DNA from: Rhizomicrobium sp.
GTDB taxonomy: Bacteria > Pseudomonadota > Alphaproteobacteria > Micropepsales > Micropepsaceae
Assembly: GCA_037200385.1 (NCBI GenBank)
Contig: JBBCGL010000001.1
Location: 372,001-436,000, forward strand
DNA length: 64,000 nt
Direction: 5' to 3'
Positions 47,869-57,800 of the stretch are shown piece after piece. The notes below the pieces were generated by a model. That model ran no database searches. It had not been told where the DNA came from and saw only the letters and a program-made list of their open reading frames with translations. Each line of letters starts with the position of its first letter. Position 1 is the stretch's first letter. A program made the position numbers and the translations under genes.

Positions 47869-49191
47869 ATGCGCGTCTCCCGCTATTTCCTGCCCCTCCT
47901 CAGGGAGACCCCGTCCGAGGCCCAGATCGTCAGCCATCGGCTGATGCTGCGCGCCGGCCTGGTCCGCCAGGAGGCCGCCGGCATCTATGCCTGGCTGCCG
48001 CTCGGCTTCCGCGTGTTGCAGAAGATCGAGCAGATCGTGCGCGAGGAGATGGACCGCGCCGGCGCGATCGAGATCCTGATGCCGACGCTGCAGCCCGCCG
48101 AGCTGTGGAAGGAGACCGGGCGCTACGACGCCTATGGCCCCGAGATGCTGCGCATCAAGGACCGCCACGACCGCGAGATGCTCTACGGCCCGACCAACGA
48201 GGACATGGTGACGGAGATCTTCCGCGCCTATGTGAAGTCCTACAAGGCGCTGCCGCTCAACCTCTATCACACCCAGTGGAAATTCCGCGACGAGGTCCGC
48301 CCGCGCTTCGGCGTGATGCGCGGCCGCGAATTCCTCATGAAGGACGCTTACTCGTTCGACATCGACAAGGAGGCGGCGCGCCGCTCCTACAACAGGATGT
48401 ACGTCGCCTATCTGCGCGCCTTCTCGCGCATGGGCATCAAGACCATCCCGATGCGCGCCGAGACCGGCCCGATCGGCGGCGATCTTTCCCATGAGTTCAT
48501 CATGCTGGCCGAGACCGGCGAGAGCCAGGTCTTCTGCCACAAGGACCTGCTCGACATGCCGATCCCGCCCGCGGACGTCGATTTCGACTCCGACCTCGAG
48601 CCCATCGTGCGCCAGCGCACCAGCCTCTACGCCGCCACCTCCGACGTGCACGAGCAGGCGCGTTTCGAGGCCGAGGTGCCCGAGGACAAGCGCTTGTCCA
48701 CCCGCGGCATCGAGGTCGGCCAGATCTTCTATTTCGGCACCAAATATTCGGTGCCGATGAAGGCCACCGTCACCGGCCCCGACGGCAAGGACGTGCCGAT
48801 CGAAGGCGGCTCCTACGGCATCGGCGTCTCGCGCCTGGTCGGCGCCATCATCGAGGCCAGCCATGACGACGCCGGCATCATCTGGCCGGAAAGCATCGCG
48901 CCCTTCGACATCGCGCTGATCAACCTCAAAAGCGGCGACGCCAAGGTCGATGCTGCGTGTGAGGACCTCTACGCCAAGCTGAAGGCCGCCGGCAAAGACG
49001 TCCTCTACGACGACCGCGACGACCGCCCCGGCGCCAAATTCGCCTCCATGGATCTGATCGGCCTTCCCTGGCAGGTCACCATCGGCCCCCGCGGCCTGGA
49101 GAAGGGCCTCGCCGAGGTGAAGAACCGCGCCACCGGCACCAAGGAAGAGATCCCGCTCGACGCGGTGGTGGCGCGGTTCGCGAAAGGTTGA
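47869..49191 (+). CDS. proS: Proline--tRNA ligase, short alphaproteobacterial type
   Basis: 440-residue class II prolyl-tRNA synthetase. Motif 2 is in [25 protein letters not shown] and motif 3 in [24 protein letters not shown] is the proline-site region. The large editing insertion found in the enterobacterial enzyme is absent, as is usual for this short type. Start [11 protein letters not shown] at 47869 matches the family; an in-frame ATG at 47800 lies next to the repeat. It normally precedes lolC; here a toxin-antitoxin pair lies between. Confidence 0.96.
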   Translation: MRVSRYFLPLLRETPSEAQIVSHRLMLRAGLVRQEAAGIYAWLPLGFRVLQKIEQIVREEMDRAGAIEILMPTLQPAELWKETGRYDAYGPEMLRIKDRHDREMLYGPTNEDMVTEIFRAYVKSYKALPLNLYHTQWKFRDEVRPRFGVMRGREFLMKDAYSFDIDKEAARRSYNRMYVAYLRAFSRMGIKTIPMRAETGPIGGDLSHEFIMLAETGESQVFCHKDLLDMPIPPADVDFDSDLEPIVRQRTSLYAATSDVHEQARFEAEVPEDKRLSTRGIEVGQIFYFGTKYSVPMKATVTGPDGKDVPIEGGSYGIGVSRLVGAIIEASHDDAGIIWPESIAPFDIALINLKSGDAKVDAACEDLYAKLKAAGKDVLYDDRDDRPGAKFASMDLIGLPWQVTIGPRGLEKGLAEVKNRATGTKEEIPLDAVVARFAKG

Positions 49192-49196
49192 CTGCT

Positions 49197-49214
49197 TGTA
49201 TCCTGTAGGATACA
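49197..49214. promoter_or_regulatory. Operator palindrome at the toxin-antitoxin start
   Basis: TGTATCC TGTA GGATACA: perfect 7-base arms. It ends one base before the toxin ATG and begins 5 bases after the proS stop. Its place fits autorepression by the antitoxin or toxin-antitoxin complex. Confidence 0.65.
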
Positions 49215-49215
49215 T

Positions 49216-49517
49216 ATGTTGAAGATCGAACAGACCACGGTCTTTCAGCGCTGGCTGACGGGTTTACGCGACAGAAATGCCCGCGCGCGTATCGATATGC
49301 GGGTAAAGCGTTTGGCGACGGGCAATCCGGCGATACGCGCTTTGTGGGAAGCGGCGTCTTAGAGATGAAGATCGACTACGGTCCTGGATATCGCCTCTAC
49401 TATACGAGAGCAGGAAAAGAGATTCTGCTGCTTCTCGCCGGCGGCGACAAGCGGACACAGGCTCGCGATATCGAGACGGCCATCTCGCTTGCACAGGAGA
49501 GGCGTGCGGAACCATGA
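49216..49517 (+). pseudogene. RelE/HigB-like toxin of a type II toxin-antitoxin pair, frameshifted
   Basis: The ATG at 49216 opens MLKIEQTTVFQRWLTGLRDR and runs to LATGNP. It then leaves the family frame and stops at 49360-49362 after 48 codons. Reading one base back at 49327-49331 (AATCCGGCGAT, where the family needs CCG GGC GAT) continues GDTRFVGSGVLEMKIDYGPG and later LLLLAGGDKRTQARDIETAI, a textbook HigB-like C-terminus. That frame ends in ATGA, overlapping the antitoxin start. So a single G appears to be missing from a GGG run. True mutation, sequencing error and programmed slippage are all possible. Confidence 0.8.
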
Positions 49518-49813
49518 CCGGCAAACGCAAAACCAAACTCAAGACTCTTCCATGGGACATGGCCGATCACATCAAGACCGAAAAGGACGTGGTCGCTTAT
49601 ATCGACGCGGCGCTGGAGGAGGGCGATCCGGCGTTCGTTGCCGCCGTCCTGGGCGATATTGCACGCTCGAAGGGGATGGCGAAAATCGCAAAGAAGGCAG
49701 GACTTGGCCGGGAAAGCCTCTACAAGTCGCTTTCGAAAGAGGGCAAGCCGCAATGGGAAACGATCTTTAAGGTCATCCACGCGCTGGGTTACCGGCTGAA
49801 GCTCGCCGCCTGA
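49514..49813 (+). CDS. Addiction-module antidote protein (HI1420-type antitoxin)
   Basis: 99-residue antitoxin. N-terminal LKTLPWDMADHIKTEKDVVAYIDAALEEGD is typical of this family; the C-terminal HTH is GMAKIAKKAGLGRESLYKSLSKEGKPQW followed by ETIFKVIHALGYRLKL. It binds operator DNA and neutralises the upstream mRNA interferase. It remains intact although the toxin is frameshifted. Start overlaps the toxin stop and its own stop overlaps the lolC start (TGATG), so lolC translation may depend on it. Confidence 0.9.
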   Translation: MTGKRKTKLKTLPWDMADHIKTEKDVVAYIDAALEEGDPAFVAAVLGDIARSKGMAKIAKKAGLGRESLYKSLSKEGKPQWETIFKVIHALGYRLKLAA

Positions 49814-51195
49814 TGTCCGATCCCGATCTTTCCGACCGCATCTCCCGCATCGCAGGCGCCGGCAGCGCCGCGGCCGAAGGCTTGCCGCCTTTCGCCGAGG
49901 CCCCGCCCACCGCGAGTCCTTCGACCAGGCCGCCGCCCGCCGCCACGCGCCCCTTCGCAGGCTTCGAATGGATGATCGCGCTGCGCTATCTGCGCGCCCG
50001 GCGGACGGAGAGCTTCGTCTCCGTCATCTCCGGCTTCTCGCTCGTCGGCATCGCGCTGGGCGTCGCGACGCTGATCATCGTGATGTCGGTGATGAACGGC
50101 TTCCGCCACGAGCTCCTCGCCCGCATCCTCGGCCTGCAGGGCCATGTCTTGGTGCAGGGCGCGGGCGGCGCGCTGCCGGATTTCGACGCCGTCGCCGGAC
50201 GCGTCCGCGCCGTGCCCGGCGTCACGCGCGTCGCGCCGATCGTCGACGGCCAGGCGCTGGCCTCGGGCGGCGGCACATCGCCGGGCGTCATGGTGCGCGG
50301 CATGCGCGCAGGCGACCTCAAGCAGCTCACCACCGTCTCGAACACGCTCACGCCGGATGCGCTGGCGATGTTCCATGGCGGCGACAGCGTCATCATCGGC
50401 GCCCGCCTCGCCGGCAAGCTCGGCATCGGACCCGGCGGCGAGATCACGCTCATCGCGCCCCGGGGGAACGTCACGCCCTTCGGCGTCACGCCGCGCATCA
50501 AGACCTACACCGTCGCCGGCACCTTCAACATCGGCTTCACCGAATACGATTCATCCTACATCTTCATGCCGCTGGACGAGGCCCAGCTCTACTTCAACAT
50601 GGGCGATTCCGTCACCGGGCTCGAGGTCATGGTCGCCGATCCCGACGCGGTCACGCAGATCATCGGGCCGATCGACCGGGCCGCCGGCCCCGCCACCCGC
50701 GCCCTGAGCTGGCAGACCATCAGCTCCAGCCTGTTCGACGCGCTGCAGATCGAGCGCAACGTGATGTTCCTGATCCTCACCCTCATCATCCTGGTCGCGG
50801 CGCTGAACATCGTCTCGGGCCTCATCATGCTGGTGAAGGACAAGTCGGGCGACATCGCGATCCTGCGCACCATGGGGGCGACGCGCGGCGCGGTGATGCG
50901 CGTCTTCGTGATCGCCGGCGCCAGCATCGGCGTCGTCGGCACGCTGCTCGGCCTGATCCTCGGCGTCGTGTTCTGCGCCAATATCGAATCGCTGCGCCAA
51001 TTCCTCTCCCATGTCACCGGCACCAACCTGTTCGATCCCACGATCTACTTCCTCAGCCGCATGCCGGCCGAGATGGACATGGGCGAGGTCGTCGCCGTGG
51101 TGCTGATGGCGCTGGGCCTGACCTTCCTCGCGACGCTCTATCCCTCCTGGCGCGCCGCCCGGCTCGATCCGGTGGAGGCGCTGCGCTATGAGTGA
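49813..51195 (+). CDS. lolC: Lipoprotein-releasing ABC transporter permease LolC/E
   Basis: 460-residue inner-membrane permease that, with LolD, releases lipoproteins to Lol[39 protein letters not shown] is the first membrane helix region (50-90). A large periplasmic domain follows, and three C-terminal helices have [16 protein letters not shown] and the ending [17 protein letters not shown]. The first 48 residues are a Pro/Ala/Ser-rich cytoplasmic extension not seen in typical LolC. The start overlaps the antitoxin stop; homologues usually begin near residue 45, so the extension could be a start-site artefact. lolD overlaps its end by 8 bases. Confidence 0.93.
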   Translation: MSDPDLSDRISRIAGAGSAAAEGLPPFAEAPPTASPSTRPPPAATRPFAGFEWMIALRYLRARRTESFVSVISGFSLVGIALGVATLIIVMSVMNGFRHELLARILGLQGHVLVQGAGGALPDFDAVAGRVRAVPGVTRVAPIVDGQALASGGGTSPGVMVRGMRAGDLKQLTTVSNTLTPDALAMFHGGDSVIIGARLAGKLGIGPGGEITLIAPRGNVTPFGVTPRIKTYTVAGTFNIGFTEYDSSYIFMPLDEAQLYFNMGDSVTGLEVMVADPDAVTQIIGPIDRAAGPATRALSWQTISSSLFDALQIERNVMFLILTLIILVAALNIVSGLIMLVKDKSGDIAILRTMGATRGAVMRVFVIAGASIGVVGTLLGLILGVVFCANIESLRQFLSHVTGTNLFDPTIYFLSRMPAEMDMGEVVAVVLMALGLTFLATLYPSWRAARLDPVEALRYE

Positions 51196-51892
51196 GGCGC
51201 TGCGTCTCGAAAAGGTCACCCGCACCTACGCGCAGGGCACCGCCATGCTCGAAGTCTTCCGCGGCATCGACATGACGCTGCGCGAGGGCGAGCTGGTCGC
51301 GCTGGTCGGCCCGTCGGGCGCCGGCAAGTCGTCGCTGCTCCATATGGCCGGCCTGCTCGAGGCGCCCACCGGCGGCGAGGTCTTCATACAGGGCGTCGCC
51401 GCCTCGACGCTGCCCGATGCCGAGCGCACCCGCATCCGCCGCGACACGATCGGCTTCGTCTACCAGGCCCATCACCTGCTGCCCGAATTCAGCGCGTTGG
51501 AGAACGTCGTGATGCCGCAGCGCATCGCGGGCCGGCCGCGCGAGGCGGCCGAGCGCGACGCGACGCATATCCTCACCCATCTGGGCCTCGGCGCCCGTCT
51601 CACCCATCGCCCGTCGCAGCTCTCCGGCGGCGAGCAGCAGCGCGTCGCCATCGCCCGCGCCCTGGCCAACCGGCCGCGCATCCTCCTTGCCGACGAGCCC
51701 ACCGGCAATCTCGACACCCGCACCTCGGGCGGCGTGTTCGAGGCGCTGGTCGATCTCGTCCGCTCCGAGGGGCTCGCCGCCCTGGTCGCGACCCACAATC
51801 TGGAGCTCGCCGCCCGCATGGACCGCGCCCTGGTGCTGCACGAAGGCCGCCTCCTCGACGCCGGCAAGCTCGGCGCCAAGGCGCGGGTGTGA
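51188..51892 (+). CDS. lolD: Lipoprotein-releasing system ATP-binding protein
   Basis: 234-residue ABC ATPase powering LolC. Walker A GPSGAGKS is at 41-48, Q-loop in [18 protein letters not shown], signature [15 protein letters not shown], Walker [13 protein letters not shown] and the H-loop ATHNLE. Overlaps lolC by 8 bases. In this lineage dnaE normally follows; a repeat and three genes separate them here. Confidence 0.96.
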   Translation: MSEALRLEKVTRTYAQGTAMLEVFRGIDMTLREGELVALVGPSGAGKSSLLHMAGLLEAPTGGEVFIQGVAASTLPDAERTRIRRDTIGFVYQAHHLLPEFSALENVVMPQRIAGRPREAAERDATHILTHLGLGARLTHRPSQLSGGEQQRVAIARALANRPRILLADEPTGNLDTRTSGGVFEALVDLVRSEGLAALVATHNLELAARMDRALVLHEGRLLDAGKLGAKARV

Positions 51893-51900
51893 TCGCCAAA

Positions 51901-52050
51901 TTGTCATCCCCGGCTGAGCGATGCGGAGCATCGCGAAGGGACCCCGTAGCGACAGCGTACGGGACCCGGGTCGAAAACACCGTGCCGGTCTCTACCGCCT
52001 GGGTCCCCTTCCCCTCACGCCGCTGCGCGGCGCTCGGCCGGGGATGACAA
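51901..52050. repeat. Palindromic intergenic repeat, family B
   Basis: TTGTCATCCCCGGCTGAGCG pairs with CGCTCGGCCGGGGATGACAA, with inner arms GGGACCC and GGGTCCC. Compared with the copy at 8244 the core has an extra CGTAGCGACAGCGTACG hairpin. It starts 9 bases after the lolD stop. Confidence 0.85.
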
Positions 52051-52106
52051 TCGAAAGTTGAACGCACGCTCGTCGGCCTGCCGAAATCATGTCATTAATA
52101 CCCCTC

Positions 52107-53012
52107 ATGGCCGATATCGATCTCAACAATATCCGGCGCCTCGACGGCGGCCTCCTGCTCGTCTTCCGCGGCTTGCTGCGCCGCCGCCGGACCACCGTCG
52201 TGGCCCGCGAGCTCGGCCTGTCGCAATCGGCGGTCAGCCACGCGCTCACCCGCCTGCGCGATATCTTCGACGATCCGCTCTTCATCCGCCGTCCGCATGG
52301 CCTCGAGCCCACCCGCCGCGCCCTCGAGCTCAGCCCGCGCATCGACGCGCTGATCGATCTGGCGGGCGCGACCCTGGAGCGCGGCGACGCCTTCGATCCG
52401 GCCCGCAGCGAGCGCCGCTTCTCGCTCGCCGCGCCGGAATTCGTGACCGCTTTGCTGGGCGGCAAGCTCGTGACGGCGTTCCGCAAGCAGGCGCCGCGCG
52501 CTTCGTTCTACGTCCATTTCCTCTCCCGCCGTTCGCCGCTCGACGCAGTGCGCCGCGGCGAGATCGACGTCGCGCTCGGCCACTACCCCACCGTTGCGCC
52601 CGGCCTCGTCTCCGAGCTCCTGTTCGAGGATCGCTATTGCGTCGTCGCCCGCCGCGGCCATCCGGCGATCAAGGGCCGGATCAGCCACCCCGTCTGGCTC
52701 AAGACCGGCCATGTCTTCGCCGACGCGCCGTTGGAGCGGGGTATCGAAGAGGAAACCTCGCAGGTCGACGATATCGCCTATGTCGCCATCGTGCAGCGCT
52801 GGCTGACCGCGCTGGTGATGGTCGCCGCCAGCGATGCCATCGCGACCTGTCCGCTGCGTCTTGCGCAAAGCCAGGCCAAGGTCCTGGATCTCCAGGTGAT
52901 CTCCGCCCCCTTCCTGCAGGACCGCATTCCGGTCTACGCCGTGCGCCGCACCGAAGGCGTCGACCCTGGCGCCGACTGGTTCCTCGACCAGATCCGCCGG
53001 GCGGCGGCGTAG
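52107..53012 (+). CDS. LysR family transcriptional regulator
   Basis: 301-residue LysR-type regulator. N-terminal winged HTH: DLNNIRRLDGGLLLVFRGLL, then TTVVARELGLSQSAVSHALT and the wing region FDDPLFIRRPHGLEPT. The effector domain (about 90-300) has the periplasmic-binding fold, with a NodD/PcaR-like pattern. An alternative start 18 bases upstream (52089) adds MSLIPL; neither has a strong ribosome-binding site. No divergent target gene: the neighbours are a repeat and the HicB gene, which points toward it from the minus strand. Confidence 0.88.
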   Translation: MADIDLNNIRRLDGGLLLVFRGLLRRRRTTVVARELGLSQSAVSHALTRLRDIFDDPLFIRRPHGLEPTRRALELSPRIDALIDLAGATLERGDAFDPARSERRFSLAAPEFVTALLGGKLVTAFRKQAPRASFYVHFLSRRSPLDAVRRGEIDVALGHYPTVAPGLVSELLFEDRYCVVARRGHPAIKGRISHPVWLKTGHVFADAPLERGIEEETSQVDDIAYVAIVQRWLTALVMVAASDAIATCPLRLAQSQAKVLDLQVISAPFLQDRIPVYAVRRTEGVDPGADWFLDQIRRAAA

Positions 53013-53046
53013 GCCGGGCGATGCGCCGTGTTTTGTGCGTGCCGGA

Positions 53047-53523
53047 TCAACGCTTCGGCTTGTCCGGTCCCACCACCGCCGTGCGCAGCGAACGCGCCAG
53101 CGCCGCGCCGGCCCGGTGCATCCCCGGCAGCAGCGGCGCGCCCAGCACCACGCTCAGCGCGAAGCCGAAGAAGCTCGACCGGCTCATCCCCAGCTCCGCC
53201 GCCCGCGCATCGGCGCGCCCGATCAGCCGCTTGGGCAGATAGACGTTCACCCGCTCCGACGGGTCCGGCGGCGCGATGCTCACCATCACGAAGGCGAGGA
53301 AGCCCTTGGGCCGTGCGACGTTCTCGATCGGTGTCGCGGGCGGCAGCGGCTTGTCCTGCTCGGCGAGGCTTTCGACGGCGACCGCCACGGCCTCCTGTGC
53401 CTTCTCGACCGCCTCGTCCTGGGTCCGGCCGACCGCGACACAGTCCGGGAAGTCGGGGAACCACACCGCGAAGGTCTTTTTCTCCGCCCGCTCCAGGACG
53501 GCGGGATACAGCGTGCTGGCCAT
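53047..53523 (-). CDS. HicB family antitoxin-like protein, no HicA neighbour
   Basis: 158-residue protein. The N-terminal HicB partial RNase-H fold is YPAVLERAEKKTFAVWFPDF then PDCVAVGRTQDEAVEKAQEA. The C-terminal ribbon-helix-helix DNA-binding part is SERVNVYLPKRLIGRADARA and AAELGMSRSSFF. No hicA toxin gene lies on either side, so it is an orphan antitoxin or a stand-alone regulator. Palindromes in its promoter fit autoregulation. The last 30 residues (GPDKPKR end) are not part of the known fold. Confidence 0.82.
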   Translation of the reverse strand: MASTLYPAVLERAEKKTFAVWFPDFPDCVAVGRTQDEAVEKAQEAVAVAVESLAEQDKPLPPATPIENVARPKGFLAFVMVSIAPPDPSERVNVYLPKRLIGRADARAAELGMSRSSFFGFALSVVLGAPLLPGMHRAGAALARSLRTAVVGPDKPKR

Positions 53524-53539
53524 CTGGCGCTCCCATTGG

Positions 53540-53583
53540 GTGTGTGATATGACACACTAACAATACGTGTGTGAATACGCACA
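53540..53583. promoter_or_regulatory. Operator-like palindromes upstream of HicB gene
   Basis: GTGTGT GATATG ACACAC at 53540-53557 is a perfect dyad with a 6-base centre. A second, weaker site TGTG TGAATACG CACA follows at 53568-53583. Both lie between the HicB start (minus) and the methyltransferase start (plus), spaced about 27 bases centre to centre. Confidence 0.55.
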
Positions 53584-53613
53584 ACGATAGGCCGCGGCAT
53601 CGCGGTTGGGAAG

Positions 53614-54494
53614 ATGGATATGGAACGCGAAGCTGCGCTGGCGGTCGTGCGCGCCGCTTATGCCAAGCAGATCCTCGCCGTGGTCGAGGTCCGCGACCGG
53701 TCCTCGAGGCCGCCTATGCTGCGGTCCGGCGGGAGGATTTCCTCGGCCCCGGTCCCTGGCCGGCCCTCCGCTTCGGGCGCGGCTACCGCGACACGCCGTC
53801 GGACGATCCGGTCTATCTCTACACCGACGACCTGTTCGGCATCGTTCCGGCGCGCCGGCTCAACAACGGCCAGCCCTCGCTGCACGCCTGGCTCCTGTCC
53901 AAGGCGGCACCGCGGCCCGGCGAACATCTCGTCCATGTCGGCACCGGCCTCGGCTATTACACCGCGATCATGGCGCAGATGGTGGGGCGCGGCGGCCGCG
54001 TCACCGGCATCGAGTTCGATCCCGACCTCGCGGCGCGCGCCCGGGCCAATTTCGCCGCCTGGCCGAATGTGGAGATCCTCACGGGCGATGGTGCCGCGAT
54101 GCCCTTCGCGCCGGCCGATGTGATCTACGTCAATGCGGGCGCCGCCGCGCCGGCCCGCCTCTGGCTCGACGGCTTGAACCTGGGCGGCCGGCTCGTCCTG
54201 CCGCTCACGACGGCCGAGAATTTCCGCTCCGAAACGGCCGATCCGGCCAAGATGGCGAGCCGCGGCGCGGTCTTCCTGATCGCACGGCACGCGGCTGGCT
54301 ATAGCGCGAAATGGATTTCGCCGGTCGCGATCTTCCCCTGTGCCGGCGACCGGGACGGGGACGCGGAGCGGAGCCTCGCGGCCGCGCTGGCCGGGGGCGG
54401 AGTCCTGAACGTGGCGCGTCTCGACCGCACGCCGCACGCACCCGCCGAGACCTGCTGGCTGCACGGCGACGGCTGGTGCCTCGCCGCCGCCTGA
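53614..54494 (+). pseudogene. Protein-L-isoaspartate methyltransferase-like protein, frameshifted
   Basis: Starts MDMEREAALAVVRAAYAKQI in one frame (53614) up to GTC CGC GAC at 53697, then continues in the frame one base back as PVLEAAYAAVRREDFLGPGP to the stop at 54494. Adding one C at 53695-53699 (GACCGG to GACCCGG) joins both into a continuous protein of about 294 residues. The SAM site is HVGTGLGYYTAIMAQMVG, then VTGIEFDPDLAARA and GDGAAMPFAPADVIYVNAGA. The family repairs isoaspartyl residues or methylates other substrates. An in-frame ATG at 53571 gives an alternative intact but atypical N-terminus. Confidence 0.75.
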
Positions 54495-54650
54495 TCAGGC
54501 CGGCCGTGCCGCGCATGCCCGTCCATGCCTTTGATGGAACAAACGAAACCGGCCTTCTGTGGATAAGTTGTTCTTATAGCCATGCCGAATCGCATTCGAT
54601 CCCGTTTTGTTCTTGACATTGCTGGAACACAAGGAGAACATCATGCCTCG

Positions 54651-54770
54651 ATGCGGGAGATGGCGATCATGTGGTTCAAGGATGCGGCGGCGGGCTTAAG
54701 CCTGGTGGTGTTTGTGGCCTCGGCCTATCTGCTGGTTCCCGTGGCGCAGACGCTCCTCGCGGCGGTTTAG
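54651..54770 (+). CDS. Possible 39-residue single-helix membrane peptide
   Basis: MREMAIMWFKDAAAGLSLVV followed by FVASAYLLVPVAQTLLAAV: one strong hydrophobic helix with Lys10 and Asp11 before it. AAGGAG at 54631-54636 is 14 bases from this ATG; it lies nearer an out-of-frame ATG at 54643, so the start is unsure. TTGACA at 54613 is a -35-like site. It is the only gene-like signal in the 370-base gap before dnaE. It may be chance. Confidence 0.35.
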   Translation: MREMAIMWFKDAAAGLSLVVFVASAYLLVPVAQTLLAAV

Positions 54771-54864
54771 CCTTGCAGAGCTGTGGATGGCATGGGCCGA
54801 TGGCGCTCTGCCTCATGCGCCTCTGATACTGATCCGTCGGCAACGACAGCGAATCGAGACGGCA

Positions 54865-57800
54865 ATGGAGCGCAAACCGGCAGCCTTCGTCCATCTGCGG
54901 GTGAAAAGCGCCTATTCGCTCCTTGAAGGCGCGGTCCGGCCGGGCGCGCTGGCGGCGCAGGCACGAGCCAACGCGATGCCCGCCGTCGCGGTCACCGACG
55001 TCAACAACCTGTTCGGAACCTATGATCTGAGCGACACGCTGGCCAAGGCCGGCGTCCAGCCCATCGTCGGCTGCTTGGTCTCGGTCGAACTCGAAGCCGG
55101 CACGCCGGCCAATGCGATGGGGTCGCGGAAAAAGCCGCCGGCCCTCGCGCTGCTGGTTCAGAACGCCGCCGGCTACGAGAATCTGAGCAAGCTCCTCAGC
55201 GCGGCCTTCCTGGGGGCCGAGCCGGGCGACTGGCCGCATGTGACCGCGGTACAACTCGCGGCGCATGGCGAGGGCCTCATCTGCCTGACCGGCGGCCCCG
55301 GCGGTCCCGTGAACAAGCTGATCCTGGAGGGACAACTCGCCGCCGCCGACGCGCTGGTCGGGCGCCTGGGCGATCTGTTCGGCGACCGCCTCTATATCGA
55401 GCTGCAGCGTCACGGCCTTGCGGAGGAGCGGGCCGCCGAAGACAAGCTCATCGACATCGCCTATGCCCGCAAGCTGCCGCTGGTCGCCACCAACGACGTG
55501 CATTTCCTCACCGAGGACATGTACGAAGCGCATGATGCGCTGCTCTGCATCGCCGACGGCGCCTTCGTGAGCCAGGAAGATCGCCGCCGCCTCACCCGCG
55601 AACATCGCTTCAAATCGGCGGCGGAGATGCAGGCACAATTCGCCGACCTGCCGGAAGCGATCGAGAACACGCTGGAGATCGCGCGGCGCTGCGCTTTCCG
55701 GCCCAAGAAGCGCGATCCGATCCTGCCCAAATTCGTCCCCGAATCCGGCCGTACGCCCGAGGAGGAGGTGCGCGAACAGGCCGCCGCCGGCCTCAAGGCC
55801 AAGCTCGCCAAGCACGGCCTGCATGCGGACGAGAAGGTCTATCTCGACCGCCTCGATTTCGAACTCGGCGTCATCACGGGGATGAACTTCGCGGGCTACT
55901 TCCTGATCGTCTCCGACTTTATGAAGTGGACGCGCGGGCAGGGCATTCCCGTCGGCGTGCGCGGCTCCGGCGCGACCTCGCTGGTCGCCTGGGCGCTGGA
56001 CATCACCAACCTCGATCCCATCCGCTTCGGCCTGCTGTTCGAGCGCTTCCTCAATCCCGAGCGCATCTCGATGCCGGACTTCGACATCGACTTCTGCCAG
56101 GAGCGGCGTGACGAGGTCGTGCGCTATGTGCGGGAGAAATACGGCCGCGATCGCGTCGCGCACATCATGGCGCTGGGCTCGCTGCAGGCCCGCGCCGCGG
56201 TGCGCGACACCGGCCGCGTGCTGCAGATGCCGCTCGGCCTGGTCGACCGCATCGCCAAGCTCGTCCCCAACCCGCCCGGCAAGCCGGTCTCGATGGAGGA
56301 CGCCTTCGCCTCCGAGCCGCGCCTGCAGCAGATCGCGGAATCCGAGCCGATCGCACAGCGCCTCTTCAACATCGTCGAGAAGATCGAAGGCCTCTATCGC
56401 CATGCCTCCACCCATCCCGCCGGCGTCGTGATCGGCGACCGGCCGCTGGACGAGATCGTGCCGCTCTACCGCGATCCGCGCTCCGAGATGCCGGTGACGC
56501 AGTTCGACTACGAGGATGCGGAGAAGGCCGGGCTGGTGAAGTTCGACTTCCTCGGCCTCAAGACCCTGACCGTGATCGCCAAGGCGGAGGAGCTGCTCAA
56601 GAAGCGGGGCATCAGCCTCGACACCCAGAACATCGCCTTCGAGGATCCCAAATCCTACGAGATGCTGAGCCGCGGCGACAGCGTCGGCGTCTTCCAGCTC
56701 GAAGGCGCGGGCATGCGCGACCTGCTGCGCAAGATGAAGCCAGACCGCATCCACGACCTGATCGCGCTCGTGGCGCTCTACCGCCCGGGTCCCATGGACT
56801 CGATCCCCAAATACATCGCGGTGAAGAACGGCAAGGAGAAGCCGGAATATCTCCACCCCTCGCTCGAGCCGATCCTGAAGGAGACGTTCGGCGTCATGAC
56901 GTATCAGGAGGACGTCATGAACATCGCCCGCGAGCTGGGCGGCTATACGCTCGGCGGCGCCGACCTGCTGCGCCGCGCCATGGGCAAGAAGATCGCCTCC
57001 GAGATGGCGGTGCATGAGGAGCGCTTCATCGAAGGCGCGGTGAAGAACGGCGTGCCCAAGGGCGTCGCGGCGCAGATCTTCGAGCAGGCCGCGAAGTTCG
57101 CCGGCTACGGCTTCAACAAGGGCCATGCCGCCGCCTATGCCCAAGTCGCGTTCCAGACCGCCTATCTGAAGGCGAACTACCCGGTCGAATTCCTCGCCGC
57201 CTCGATGACGCTGGATATCGGCAACACCGACCGTCTCAACGTCTTCCGCCAGGAGGCGCAGCGCCTGGGCGTCAAGGTCCTGCCGCCGGACGTGAACCGC
57301 TCCGAAGCCGTCTTCACCTGCGACGCCGAGAAGAGCCTGATCTTCTACGCCCTCGCGGCGGTGAAGGGCGTCGGCCGCCAAGCCATGGATCATGTCGTGG
57401 CGGAGCGCCAGCAGAACGGTCCGTTCCGCAGCCTGGCCGATTTCGCGCGCCGCATCGATCCCAGGCTGGTCAACAAGCGCGCCTTCGAGAGCCTCGCCCG
57501 CGCCGGCGCCTTCGATGGGCTCAATCGCAACCGCCGCCAGGTCGTGGAGGCGGCCGACGTCCTGCTCAACAACGCCCAGCGCCGCGCCGCCGAGCGCGAA
57601 AGCGGCCAGGTCTCGCTGTTCGGCGACGCGTCCGAGGCGCAGGAGGATATCCGTCTGCCAGCCGTCTCCGACTGGCCGGCGCATGAGCGCCTGGGCGAGG
57701 AGTTCAGCGCCATGGGCTTCTACCTCTCCGGCCATCCGCTGGACGCCTATGCCGCGCCGCTCAAGCGTCTCGGCGCCACGACCTTCGCCGCGCTGGCGGA

